Below, piece by piece: positions 35,800 through 47,885 of a stretch of 64,000 bases of DNA; position 1 is the first letter of the stretch; every line of letters starts with the position of its first letter. The notes beneath the pieces are model-generated. The model did no database searches and was not told the origin of the DNA. It saw nothing but the letters and a program-made list of their open reading frames with translations. The translations under genes and the position numbers were made by a program. This DNA comes from Dokdonella sp. (GTDB lineage Bacteria; Pseudomonadota; Gammaproteobacteria; Xanthomonadales; Rhodanobacteraceae): NCBI GenBank assembly GCA_019634795.1, contig JAHCAR010000008.1:62001-126000 (forward strand), in the 5' to 3' direction.

Positions 35800-36156
35800 C
35801 GGTCATTCCCCTCGCGGTCCCTCGACAGGGCAACCCTGCGCCAGAAGCCCCCGGGAAGGCATGAAGGAATTCCGAAAATCTTCTGAAAATTCCGCTTCAG
35901 AGCGCCAATTGCGCGCACCGGCGTCGATCCGGAGGCAGATTCCCGCCATTCGAGCGGGGATTGGCGGTGGGATGCCCTCGACCGCCAGGCTGCGATGGCC
36001 TGGCTCGGCCGGGACCTGAGCGGAGCCGGTGCGGCGCTGCGGCGTCCGCCGGTTGGGGCGCGGCCCCCTCGGCCGGCGGCCTCGCCGGCCGCGATCCGCC
36101 CACGTGGCCGGCAGCGGAACGGGCCCGAGCGGAATCGCCGCCAGGGCCCGCGCGTC
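35800..36156. other. Gene-free spacer with GC-rich palindromes
   Basis: A 357-bp gap between two minus-strand surface-protein genes. It must contain the promoter of the LVIVD gene (right-to-left) and the end of the beta-helix transcript. GGCCGGCGGCCTCGCCGGCC at about 36071-36090 is a strong palindrome and may act as a terminator for the beta-helix gene. No coding frame is convincing. Confidence 0.4.
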
Positions 36157-39100
36157 CTACGGCGCGATTGGCGACTCGAAGCCGTCGGCAAAAATGCGGT
36201 CGGTGGAAGTCTGGTCGGTCGCCGTGTTATCGGCAGGGGTCAGTTCGACGTAGCCATCCGGTGCGGTGACACTGACACTGCTCTCGATCACATCCATGAA
36301 GCTCGGCGAAATCTCGCCGGTCAGGTGGAAGGTGACGCTGGTGCCGGCCGGTAGGTCGACAGTCGCCTCGATTTCGCTGCCGCCGGAAGCCGGGCAGGTC
36401 GCACCGGCATCCGCCGTGCAGGTCCAGTTCTCGTTGCTCAAGGCTTCCGAGGACTCGGTCACCACGGTTGCGCCGATCGCGTCGGCCGGGCCGTTGTTGG
36501 TGATGACGATCGTGTAGGTCAGCAATCCGCCGCCAGCCACGATCGCGTCCTGGCCGTCGGTGATCGAAGCGACGAGGTCCATCGTCAGTGAACTGCAGGT
36601 CACGGCGACGTCGTTGACCGCGGCACCCGACACCGTGCCGGTGCCGGAGGCCACGGTGCATACCTGGTCTGGATTGGTCGGCTGCTGGAACACCGTCACC
36701 GCGTAGCTGCTGCCATCGTCGAGCGCAGTCGGGAACGTGAACGCACCGTCTGCGCTGAGCGTGAGGTCATCGCCATCGTTGTTACGCAGGACGAGTTGGC
36801 TGCCAGCAGCGAGGCCCGAAACGCTGCCGCCGATGGTGTACTGGTCGGTCACGCAATTGACGACGATGCTGGTGACGTCGTCGGCGCCGACCTGGCCGCT
36901 GGCGTTGCTCACCGTGCAGGTCTGGTTCGGCGACGTTGGTTGCGTGCTGACGCTGACGAAATAGCTCTGGCCGTAGCCGAGCGGGACCGGAAAGGCGAAG
37001 GTCCCGTTGGACGTCACATCGACCGTCGCCGATCCGTTGAGCGTGAGGCCGACGCTGTTGCCGGACGCGAGTCCGCTGACGCTTCCGCCGACCGTGTGCG
37101 AGGCTGCGCAGTCCTGGAATTCAACCGCGCCCAGATCCACGCTCGAGCAATCGATGCGGGAATTGCCGGCCTGGTCCACGCCGCTACCGAGATCATCGTC
37201 GGTGTCACCGTCGCCATTCAGGTCGAAGTCGACCAGGGCTTCGTCCAGACATTCGCTGTTGCCAGTGTCCACCGTATCGACGTTGTTGCCACTGAGCGGG
37301 TAATAGGGGACGAATACGTTCTGATTGAGTGCGCCAAGTTGCGGGTCGGCGGTGAAGGTCGCGCCACAGCTCGCGTCGCTGGCCATGCCGCTATCGACCA
37401 GGTAGGAGAGCGAGCCGCCGCCTTCGCAGGCGAAGCTGCCGACGGTGGCGACCACGGTGTTGCAGGACAGCACGGTACCATCGAACACGGAAATCTCGTT
37501 TGCCGCGCCATCGGTTTCGTTGTAGGCAATCGTGCTGTTGACGAGCAGCAGCACGGTGTCATCGCCGTCCGAGCGGATTCCGCCTCCCGAGGTGCTCGCG
37601 ACCATGTTTCGGGTCACTGTGCTGTTCACGAGGATGGCGATGCCGCTGCCCTCGTTGTTCAATCCGCCGCCGAGACTTCCATCGTCGAAGGTCGCATTGC
37701 CGTCGATAAGGCTGTGACTGAGCAGGAGGTTGCCGAGATTCTGAATGCCACCGCCGCGGCCGGTGAATCCGCGCGTGCTGTTGCCGCGTACCACCGAGCG
37801 GTGCAGCTGGAGGTTGCCGCGATTGTAGATGCCGCCGCCGCGGTGGCTGCTGCCGGCAAGACGACCGCCCTCGATGGCAACGTCTTGAAGCACCACGGTG
37901 TCGAGGTCGGTGTCCACGAACAGGATGCGGAAGTCCTCGCCCGCATCCGGGTCACGCTCGATGAGGGCCTGATGGCCGACGATGGTGAGATCACCGTCGT
38001 CGATGATGCGCGGCAGTGCGGTGCCGCCGAAGTCGCCGTCGGTGTTTTCGGCGACGGTAAAGGTGTAGGTGTCGGAGACGAGTTCGACCGTGCTGTCGAC
38101 ACTGTCGAAGTTCGCGCAAGCGATCGCTTCGACCAGCTCGCTGGCGGTAGCCGCGTAGTGATCGCCCAATGTGCTGCACGCGTACTCGACCGCGCCGAGG
38201 TCGGTATTGGTGCCCACGCCGCGTGGCTTGCCGGACTGGTCGATGTCGCTCTGGAAATCATCATTCTGGTCGCCGTCGCCATTGAGATCGATGCCGAGAT
38301 CGCCCTCCGAGAGCCAGTCGTTGTTGGCCGCTCCGATCGCTGCCGTGGAACCGAAGGAAAGCGGCAGGACTTCGGTACCGTTGGCACCGGTTCCGCGATC
38401 GAGAAACATCAGGCTGCCGGTGATCGTTGCGCCACAGCTGCCGTCGTAGATCAGCGTATCGGTCGCGGACGTGGCGTTGCTGCAGTCGCTCACCGCATCG
38501 CTTGTGCTCTCGCCGAGGATGGAGTTGTAGACGTCGAGTGTGCCGCCGCTTCGACGGACCTGCTCGCCGGGGGCAGGCGACACGTTGTCGTAGAACGTCG
38601 AGTTGACGATGGTCACATCGCCGCCGGTATTGACTTCGATGCCGCCGCCGCGGCGGGTCGATTCGGTCACGACGTTGTCGATGATCGTCGAGTTCAGGAT
38701 CCGCGCAACACCGTCGGACTGGATGCCGGCTCCGGCGCCGAAGCCGGTGATCGTATTGCCCTGGATCGTCGATCGGTTCATCCACAGCGAACTTCCGCCA
38801 CTGACGCGCACCCCTGCGCCGTCGGCGTCCGACGTATTGTTGGCCACGGTACTGTCGGTGAGCACGAGGGTGCCGTTGTTGGAGAGCATGATGCCGCCAC
38901 CGGCCGCGGTCGAAACATTGTCGACCACGCGGATCGACGAGGCGCGCACGGCGCCACGGATACGCATGCCTCCACCGAATGCAGTGGCGAGGCCGCCGGA
39001 CAGGGTCACTTCATTGATTTCGACTACGGCCGAATTCGATACCTCGAGGATGCCGAACGAGTCGACGGAGGCGGCGTCGCGATGCAGGGTGGCGCCATGC

Positions 39101-39390
39101 CCGAGCAGGGTGAAGGCACCGTTGGCGCCGATGGAGTTGAGTGCCCGGGTGGAGTTGCTCGTGTCGGCCGAGGTGAAGACATAGCTGCCGTTGGTCGCCA
39201 GTTCGACGACGCTGTCGGTGCCATCGGTATTGGCGCAGGCGATCGCTGCACGCAGCGACGCGATGTCTCCGTCAGCGATCACATAGGGCGAGACGCAGGG
39301 GTCGCCAGCGATGAAGGCGTCGGCACGGGCGGCGCAGCCCAGTGCGAGGATGGCAATAAGCGAGATACGCAATGTGCGCGGCGTGTCCAT
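36157..39390 (-). CDS. Large secreted beta-helix protein (choice-of-anchor Q / DUF11) with GFE tail
   Basis: A 1077-residue exported protein. The signal peptide (LRISLIAILALGCAARADA) is followed by two right-handed beta-helix regions (about residues 30-350 and 370-640) with repeats like GGGIRSDG...LLVNSTIAYNET and IMLSNNGTLVLTDSTVANNT. Each ends in a DLNGDGDxxDD...DLGAVE block as in choice-of-anchor Q proteins. Two short carboxypeptidase-regulatory-like repeats (TVGGSVSGLASGNSVGLTL / TIGGSVSGLAAGSQLVLRN) and one DUF11-type domain follow. The terminus DRIFADGFESPIAP carries the shared GFE tail. GGGGA 6 bases before the ATG at 39390 supports this start. Likely adhesin-like, exact role unknown. 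Confidence 0.87.
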   Translation of the reverse strand: MDTPRTLRISLIAILALGCAARADAFIAGDPCVSPYVIADGDIASLRAAIACANTDGTDSVVELATNGSYVFTSADTSNSTRALNSIGANGAFTLLGHGATLHRDAASVDSFGILEVSNSAVVEINEVTLSGGLATAFGGGMRIRGAVRASSIRVVDNVSTAAGGGIMLSNNGTLVLTDSTVANNTSDADGAGVRVSGGSSLWMNRSTIQGNTITGFGAGAGIQSDGVARILNSTIIDNVVTESTRRGGGIEVNTGGDVTIVNSTFYDNVSPAPGEQVRRSGGTLDVYNSILGESTSDAVSDCSNATSATDTLIYDGSCGATITGSLMFLDRGTGANGTEVLPLSFGSTAAIGAANNDWLSEGDLGIDLNGDGDQNDDFQSDIDQSGKPRGVGTNTDLGAVEYACSTLGDHYAATASELVEAIACANFDSVDSTVELVSDTYTFTVAENTDGDFGGTALPRIIDDGDLTIVGHQALIERDPDAGEDFRILFVDTDLDTVVLQDVAIEGGRLAGSSHRGGGIYNRGNLQLHRSVVRGNSTRGFTGRGGGIQNLGNLLLSHSLIDGNATFDDGSLGGGLNNEGSGIAILVNSTVTRNMVASTSGGGIRSDGDDTVLLLVNSTIAYNETDGAANEISVFDGTVLSCNTVVATVGSFACEGGGSLSYLVDSGMASDASCGATFTADPQLGALNQNVFVPYYPLSGNNVDTVDTGNSECLDEALVDFDLNGDGDTDDDLGSGVDQAGNSRIDCSSVDLGAVEFQDCAASHTVGGSVSGLASGNSVGLTLNGSATVDVTSNGTFAFPVPLGYGQSYFVSVSTQPTSPNQTCTVSNASGQVGADDVTSIVVNCVTDQYTIGGSVSGLAAGSQLVLRNNDGDDLTLSADGAFTFPTALDDGSSYAVTVFQQPTNPDQVCTVASGTGTVSGAAVNDVAVTCSSLTMDLVASITDGQDAIVAGGGLLTYTIVITNNGPADAIGATVVTESSEALSNENWTCTADAGATCPASGGSEIEATVDLPAGTSVTFHLTGEISPSFMDVIESSVSVTAPDGYVELTPADNTATDQTSTDRIFADGFESPIAP

Positions 39391-39600
39391 CGATGTTCCC
39401 CTTGTTGTCGGATCCATGTGCCGGCGTCGTGGCGCCTGGCTGCTTCGAATGCCGGGCGCTGACGTACTGATGGCCATGCCCGACCGGTTACGGGGAGCGA
39501 GGCTGAAGGAGAAATGTGAAGTCAGTGTGGAGTCCTGCGTGAGCGGGAAGCCGGAATGCGCGAACGCCGCGAATTCGGAGGCTGCGTGCATGCAGGGCGG

Positions 39601-40157
39601 AGAGGCACGGGACTTCGACTGGCTCAGTCCGAACGGGATTGAGAGGCACGGGACTTCGACTGGCTCAGCCCGAACGGAGTGGAGAAGCACCAGACTTCGA
39701 CACGATCACCCATGGCCGTTCGCGCTGAGCCTGTCGAAGCGCATGCGGAGAGGCACGGGGCTTCGACGAGCTCAGCCCGAACGGATGGGAGAGGCACGGG
39801 ACTTCGACGAGCTCAGTCCGAACGGAGTTGAGAGGCAAGGGCTTCGACGAGCTCAGCCCGAACGAAATAGAGAGGCACGGGGCTTTGACTGCCTCAGTTC
39901 GAACGGATTGGAGAGGCACGGGACTTCGACGAGCTCAGTTCGAACGGGATTGAGAGGCGCGGGACTTCGACTGGCTCAGTCCAAACGGAATTGAGAGGTA
40001 CGGGACTTCGGCAGGCTCAGCCCGAACGGGTTGGGGAGGCACGGGGCTTCGACGAGCTCAGCCCGAACGGAGTGGGGAGGCGCGGGACTTCGACTGGCTC
40101 AGTCCGAACGGGATTTAGAAGTGCGGGACTTCGACAAGCTCAGTCCGGACGGATTGG
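39601..40157. repeat. 41-bp tandem repeat array
   Basis: About 13 head-to-tail units of 41 bp. The consensus starts AGAGGCACGGGACTTCGAC and continues (T/G)(G/A)GCTCAG(T/C)CCGAACGG(A/G).(T/G)(G/T)G. Starts at 39601, 39642, 39683, 39749, then about 39790, 39831, 39871, 39912, 39953, 39994, 40035, 40076 and 40117. The third interval is longer (66 bp) because of an inserted inverted half copy with GCGCTGAGCCTGTCGAAGCG. The sequence is the 'PFGLSxSKP/SVRTELVEV' type repeat found widely in bacterial intergenic DNA. It ends 16 bp before the stop of the response regulator gene. Confidence 0.92.
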
Positions 40158-40172
40158 ATCAGCACGGTGGCA

Positions 40173-40874
40173 TCAGCCGATGAACTTGTAGCCGACTCCG
40201 TAAACCGATTCGATCGGTGATTCACCCGGCGTGATTTCGAGCAGCTTGCGACGCAGGTTCTTGACGTGGCTGTCGATGGTGCGGTCGCTGACGACGTGGC
40301 CGGACACATAGACGATGTCGAGGAGCTGGGCGCGCGCGTAGACCTGGCCGGGGCGCTTGCCGAGCGTTCGCAGCAGGCGGAATTCGACCGGGGTCAAGTC
40401 GAGGCTGTGGCCATGCCATCGCGCCTCCATGCACGCTTCGTCGAGCTGCAGCGGGGAACCGGGCGCGGCGTTCTGCCAGTCGATGGAGCGACGCAACAGG
40501 GCACGTACGCGGGCGGCGACTTCGGCCGCATGGAACGGTTTGCAGACGTAGTCGTCAGCGCCGAGGTCGAGTCCGCGCAGGCGATCGGCCTCGTCGGCAC
40601 GCGCGGTGATCATGATCAGCGGCACCCGGCTGAAGCGGCGGATTTCCTGGCAGATGCTGAAACCGTCCGTGCCCGGCAACATCAGGTCGAGCAGGACCAC
40701 GGTCGGCGCCTCCTCGCGGACCCAGGGCACGACCCCTTCGCTGGTGTTGAAGACCGTCGTCAGGAAGCCCTGGTCGCGCATGACATCGTCGAGCAGGTCG
40801 GCAAGCACCGGCTCGTCCTCGACGATCAGGCAATGGCGTTCACGGTCGGCGGTTGTTTCGGTCGCGGCCGTCAC
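40173..40874 (-). CDS. OmpR-family response regulator
   Basis: A 233-residue two-component regulator. The receiver (HCLIVEDEPVLADLLDDVM, VVLLDLMLPGTDGF with the phospho-Asp, then MITARADEADR and YVCKPFHAAE) is followed by an OmpR/PhoB winged helix (about 135-233, ending ESVYGVGYKFIG). I chose the GTG at 40874 because GGAGG lies 8 bases upstream. Frame extension to 41114 would overlap the divergent operon. No cognate kinase is adjacent on its strand, so it may serve the hybrid kinase divergently encoded next door. Confidence 0.9.
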   Translation of the reverse strand: MTAATETTADRERHCLIVEDEPVLADLLDDVMRDQGFLTTVFNTSEGVVPWVREEAPTVVLLDLMLPGTDGFSICQEIRRFSRVPLIMITARADEADRLRGLDLGADDYVCKPFHAAEVAARVRALLRRSIDWQNAAPGSPLQLDEACMEARWHGHSLDLTPVEFRLLRTLGKRPGQVYARAQLLDIVYVSGHVVSDRTIDSHVKNLRRKLLEITPGESPIESVYGVGYKFIG

Positions 40875-41007
40875 CGGGCGCCCTCCATGGTTTCTCCACG
40901 AATTGGATGCATTATGACGCCTTGCGCCGATCCGTAAACGGGTTGCGCGGGATCGAATCGGCCCGCGCATGCATCGCGCACGAGGTCCAGGGAGCTCGCA
41001 AAGGCCG

Positions 41008-41627
41008 GTGAAACCGAGCAAACATCGCCAGCGTTCGCACGACGCCCCCGGCCGGCGTCGCTCCTTCGTGCGCAATGTCGTCGTCGCCGCGATGATGATG
41101 CTCGCGCTGGGCATGGCATTCGGTACGGTCAGTGCGGACAGCTACGACGATCGGCGCGTGCGCTCGGCCGCGCGCCTGATGCGGGCCTTGCTCGCTGCCG
41201 ATGAAGGCCTTGCCGCGCGGCATCCCGACGGCAGTCCGGTCCGTGTCGTGGTCCTCGCCCGCAACGCGCGGCGCGCCGATCCACTCATTTCGCTGATCGC
41301 GCCGAGTGCGGAGAAGGAGGCGATCCGCATTTCGGGCCTGGAACTGGAGGTCGTGCCGCTGCTCGAGCTGCCGGCAGAGGACGCCAGCCCAGCGGACGCC
41401 GTGTTCCTCGCCGAACCGCTCGGCGACAGCGACTTCGACACTTTGCTGACCTGGTGCATAGCCCGGCGCGTGATCCTCTATTCGCCGTTCGAGGGCGATG
41501 TCGAACGCGGCGCCACGGCCGGGCTGTCGATCCAGGCCAAGGTCCAGCCCTTCGTCAACCGCCGCACCCTGGACGCCACCGGCATCACCTTGCGCTCGTT
41601 CTTCATCGATCATTCCCGGGTCTGGCC

Positions 41628-41631
<4 letters not shown>
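41008..41631 (+). CDS. YfiR-like (DUF4154) periplasmic protein
   Basis: A 207-residue exported protein. A hydrophobic signal (VVVAAMMMLALGMAFGTVSA) is followed by a YfiR/DUF4154 domain with the characteristic end GLSIQAKVQPFVNRRTL...GITLRSFFIDHSRVW. YfiR restrains the diguanylate cyclase YfiN from the periplasm in Pseudomonas. Here the protein precedes a hybrid kinase and a GGEEF protein, so a similar periplasm-to-cytoplasm sensing role is likely. Start choice among ATG 40969, GTG 41008 and a later GTG is uncertain. The stop overlaps the kinase start (ATGA). Confidence 0.82.
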
Positions 41632-44800
<3,169 letters not shown>

Positions 44801-44804
<4 letters not shown>

Positions 44805-45772
44805 GCGTCCCGTCGCCCAAGATCGACCGGCCGACCGTGCTGATCGTCGATGACGAACCGGCGAACGTGCAGGTGCTCGGCGAGGCACTAACGGGGCAGT
44901 GCGACGTGCGATTCACGACGCGCGCCGACGATGCGGTCATGCTCGCTGCCCGCTTCAACGTCGACCTGATCCTGCTCGATCTCGTCATGCCCGATCGCAG
45001 CGGCTTCGACGTGCTTGCGGCGCTGAAGGCCGATCCGGCCTGTCGCGACACCCCGGTCATCATCGTCACCGCGATGAGCGACCTCCTCGACGAGGAGGCC
45101 GGGCTGTCCGCCGGCGCGGTCGACTACATCACCAAGCCGTTCAACCCGTCGATCGTGCGCGCTCGCGTGCGCACGCACGTCGAGCTCAAGCGTCAGCGCG
45201 ACCAGCTCGCCGCACTGGCCGATCTCGACGGGCTGACCGGCATCGCCAATCGGCGCCGCTTCGACCAGCAGCTCGACCTGCGCTGGCGCCAGGCCGCGCG
45301 TTCGCAGGGCCGACTCGCGCTCGTGATCGCCGATGTCGACCACTTCAAGCAGTACAACGACTACTTCGGCCACGGCCCCGGCGACCAGTGCCTGCGCGCA
45401 GTCGCCGAAGCGCTGAGGTCTGCAGTCAGGCGTGCGGACGACCTCGTCGCGCGCTACGGCGGCGAGGAATTCGCCCTGATCCTCGGTACCGATGAGCTCG
45501 AACGACAACTGAGCGGCCTGCTGCGGGCCGTCGCCACCCTCGCGCTGCCGCATCCGCGCTCGACGAGCGGCGACATCGTCAGCCTCAGTCTCGGTGCCAT
45601 CGAGGTCGCGCCGACGTCCGGACGCGGACCCGATCACGGCCTGTCCGCGGCCGATGCATTACTCTACGCGGCCAAAAATGAGGGGCGCAATCGCGGGGTT
45701 TGTCGCCTGCTCGACGGCTCGGAAGCGCGCATCGTGAATCCAGGGGAGCCCAACGATGACCACACGTACTGA
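44801..45772 (+). CDS. Diguanylate cyclase response regulator (REC-GGEEF)
   Basis: A 323-residue protein. The receiver (TVLIVDDEPANVQVLGE, LILLDLVMPDRSGFDVL with the phospho-Asp, VTAMSD, YITKPFNPSIV) is joined to a GGDEF domain with the active site RYGGEEFAL (about residues 219-227), preceded at the right distance by RADD, a match to the inhibitory RxxD site. It should make cyclic-di-GMP when phosphorylated and be product-inhibited. It overlaps the hybrid kinase stop by 4 bp and the TonB receptor start by 17 bp, an unusually intimate arrangement. Confidence 0.93.
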
Positions 45773-47708
45773 ATCGCACAGTCGGCGGCGAAGCTCGCGC
45801 TTGCCGCTCGTCGCCTTGCTGCTCATCGGCATGATGACCGGCACGGCATTCGCCGAGGAGCAGGAGCCGGGGCTCGACGATCTGCTGCAACTACTGGAGC
45901 AGGAAACCGAACTGGCCACGCAGACCAAGCAAAACGCCGATTACGTGCCCGGCACGGTCAGCGTGCTGCAGGCCGACGAGTTGCGACTGCTCGGCGCGCG
46001 CACCGCGCTCGATGGCATCGCCCTCGTGCCGGGACTCGACGTCCAGCGCAACCGCTTCGGCGCGGCGACGATCCGCATGCGCAGCGTGGACTTCTTCTTC
46101 AATGCCGGCAACATCAAGGTACTCGTCGATGGCCTGCCGATCTCGCGCGAGGCCGCGTTCCAGAGCAGCGCCGTCCTGCTCATGCCGATCGAGCAGCTCG
46201 AGCGCATCGAGGTGATCCGCGGACCGGGCTCGGGCGTGCACGGCGACTTCGCCTACATGGGCCTGATCAACCTCGTCACGCGCCACGACCGCAACCTCGT
46301 CGGACTCAACGTCGGCAGCGGAAGCCGCACGAATGCCTATGGCGTGTTCCGGATCGACAACGCACAGAAGGATTTCCATTTCAGCGGCAACGCCTCGGAC
46401 TGGCGCAGCGACCGCTACGACACGAGCGACGGAAGGGACAACGACGAGCGCCGAAGCTTCCTCAACCTGCAGGCCAGCTGGGGCGATATCGGGTTCAAAC
46501 TGGTCGCCCTCGATCGCGATTTCAGCGGTCTGGTTCCGATCCCGCGCAGGACCGGGCAACCGCCGCCACCGGTTCCGTATTCGCTGCAATTCCAGCGCGA
46601 ACGCAGCTACAACGCCGAGCTTCGACGCGAGTGGCACGGCGAAGGCGACGATCGCGGCGCCCTGTGGTTCCAGCATCAGTACGCGAACTACGAGCGCGAA
46701 GAGGCGAGCTTCGAGGGCCCGCGCGATGAGCTCGGCGGCAATCTGATCCGGCGCTGGGGCCGGCATCTCGTTCTCGCCCAGCTGCAGGTCGTGCGGCTGA
46801 AGATCGACGACGCGACCGACTTCACGGGCAATGGACCACCGGTACTCGCCGATGAGAGCCGGCGCATGACTTCGCTGACCCTGCAGGACCAGGTCGACCT
46901 GCGCGACAACCTGCAGTTGACGGCGGGCCTGCGCTGGGACGATCTCGACGGCATTGACAGCGCGCTGACGCCGCGCGTCGCGGCGCTGTGGCAGATCAGC
47001 GACCATCATCTGCTGAAGGCGCAGTACGCGGAGGGCTTCCGCTCGCCGACCTACCAGGAAAGCTACGTCGGCGACAGCCAACGCGGACCGGTCGATTTCG
47101 AGCGCATCCGGTCGAGCGAAATCAGCTACATCTATCGCACGCCGAGCACGGTCTTCCGCGCGACCGGATTCAGCCACAAGATCGACCACATGATCTTTCC
47201 GGTCGGCGTTCCGATCGCAGACTCCGAACCCGAGATCGACGGCCAGGGCGTCGAGTTCGAACTGACCCGGCAATGGACGCCGTGGCTGCGCACCCTTGCG
47301 AGCTGGTCGACGGCGAATGCGATGGATGGTCGTTCCGCCTACATCCCGGTCGGAGGGCAGCCGCCCGTTCGATTCGGCGCGCCGAGCGTCGGACAGCCCG
47401 AGGAACTGGCCAATCTGTCGCTGCTGCTCGGAGAAGGCCGCACCTGGTCAGGCGGCATTCACTGGCAGCATGTCGGCCGACGCACGAACCGCGGCATCGA
47501 AGCCTTCGAGGACGGCTACGATCTGCTCAACCTCGGCCTGAGCTACCGTCCCGAGCGCGAGCCGCGCCTGCGCGTGGACTTCGGTGTCCGCAACGCCCTC
47601 GAAGAACGCGTTACCTACCTTGAAACCGGAACCACCGGCCTGGTCCGCAACAATTATCCGGACCGGTTGTGGAGCGTGGGAGTGAGCTGGGCGTTTGGCG
47701 GTCGATGA
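45756..47708 (+). CDS. TonB-dependent outer-membrane receptor
   Basis: A 650-residue receptor. The signal peptide (LPLVALLLIGMMTGTAFA) is followed by the plug domain (TVSVLQADELRLLGARTALD, LVDGLPISREAAF, IEVIRGPGSGVHGDFAYMG at about residues 145-170) and a 22-strand-type barrel ending WSVGVSWAFGGR. The substrate is not deducible. The gene starts inside the GGEEF gene, so receptor synthesis is tied to the c-di-GMP signalling operon. The receptor may report an extracellular ligand, or its production may be one of the outputs. No classic TonB box is obvious. Confidence 0.88.
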   Translation: MTTRTESHSRRRSSRLPLVALLLIGMMTGTAFAEEQEPGLDDLLQLLEQETELATQTKQNADYVPGTVSVLQADELRLLGARTALDGIALVPGLDVQRNRFGAATIRMRSVDFFFNAGNIKVLVDGLPISREAAFQSSAVLLMPIEQLERIEVIRGPGSGVHGDFAYMGLINLVTRHDRNLVGLNVGSGSRTNAYGVFRIDNAQKDFHFSGNASDWRSDRYDTSDGRDNDERRSFLNLQASWGDIGFKLVALDRDFSGLVPIPRRTGQPPPPVPYSLQFQRERSYNAELRREWHGEGDDRGALWFQHQYANYEREEASFEGPRDELGGNLIRRWGRHLVLAQLQVVRLKIDDATDFTGNGPPVLADESRRMTSLTLQDQVDLRDNLQLTAGLRWDDLDGIDSALTPRVAALWQISDHHLLKAQYAEGFRSPTYQESYVGDSQRGPVDFERIRSSEISYIYRTPSTVFRATGFSHKIDHMIFPVGVPIADSEPEIDGQGVEFELTRQWTPWLRTLASWSTANAMDGRSAYIPVGGQPPVRFGAPSVGQPEELANLSLLLGEGRTWSGGIHWQHVGRRTNRGIEAFEDGYDLLNLGLSYRPEREPRLRVDFGVRNALEERVTYLETGTTGLVRNNYPDRLWSVGVSWAFGGR

Positions 47709-47885
47709 TTTCGCTCGTGCCGGCGCATCGGGGCGGCATGCTGCACGCTGGCGGGCAGCGCAGCAATGGCTCGAGGTGTCTCCAGGACTCTTTCGACTTT
47801 CCGCCGCGGAAATTCGAAGACGCGGCTTGGGAAACGCCACTCCGGTCGCCTGCGCGGTTCGCCCGGGTCGAGTGATGGGGACCGT

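Noticed and set aside
35800..36156. Possible small gene in the GC-rich spacer
   Set aside because: Frames are low-complexity Arg/Gly/Ala/Pro, typical of non-coding GC-rich DNA; no start signal.
36796..39462. An 888-codon + strand open frame opposite the beta-helix gene
   Set aside because: Antisense to a gene with a clear signal peptide, repeats and Shine-Dalgarno; its own composition shows no domain.
39601..40157. CRISPR array
   Set aside because: The spacing is regular, but whole 41-bp units are repeated with no unique spacers, and no cas gene is present.
39665..40191. Small proteins encoded by the 41-bp repeats
   Set aside because: The frames are repeated translations of the intergenic element and have no ribosome binding site.
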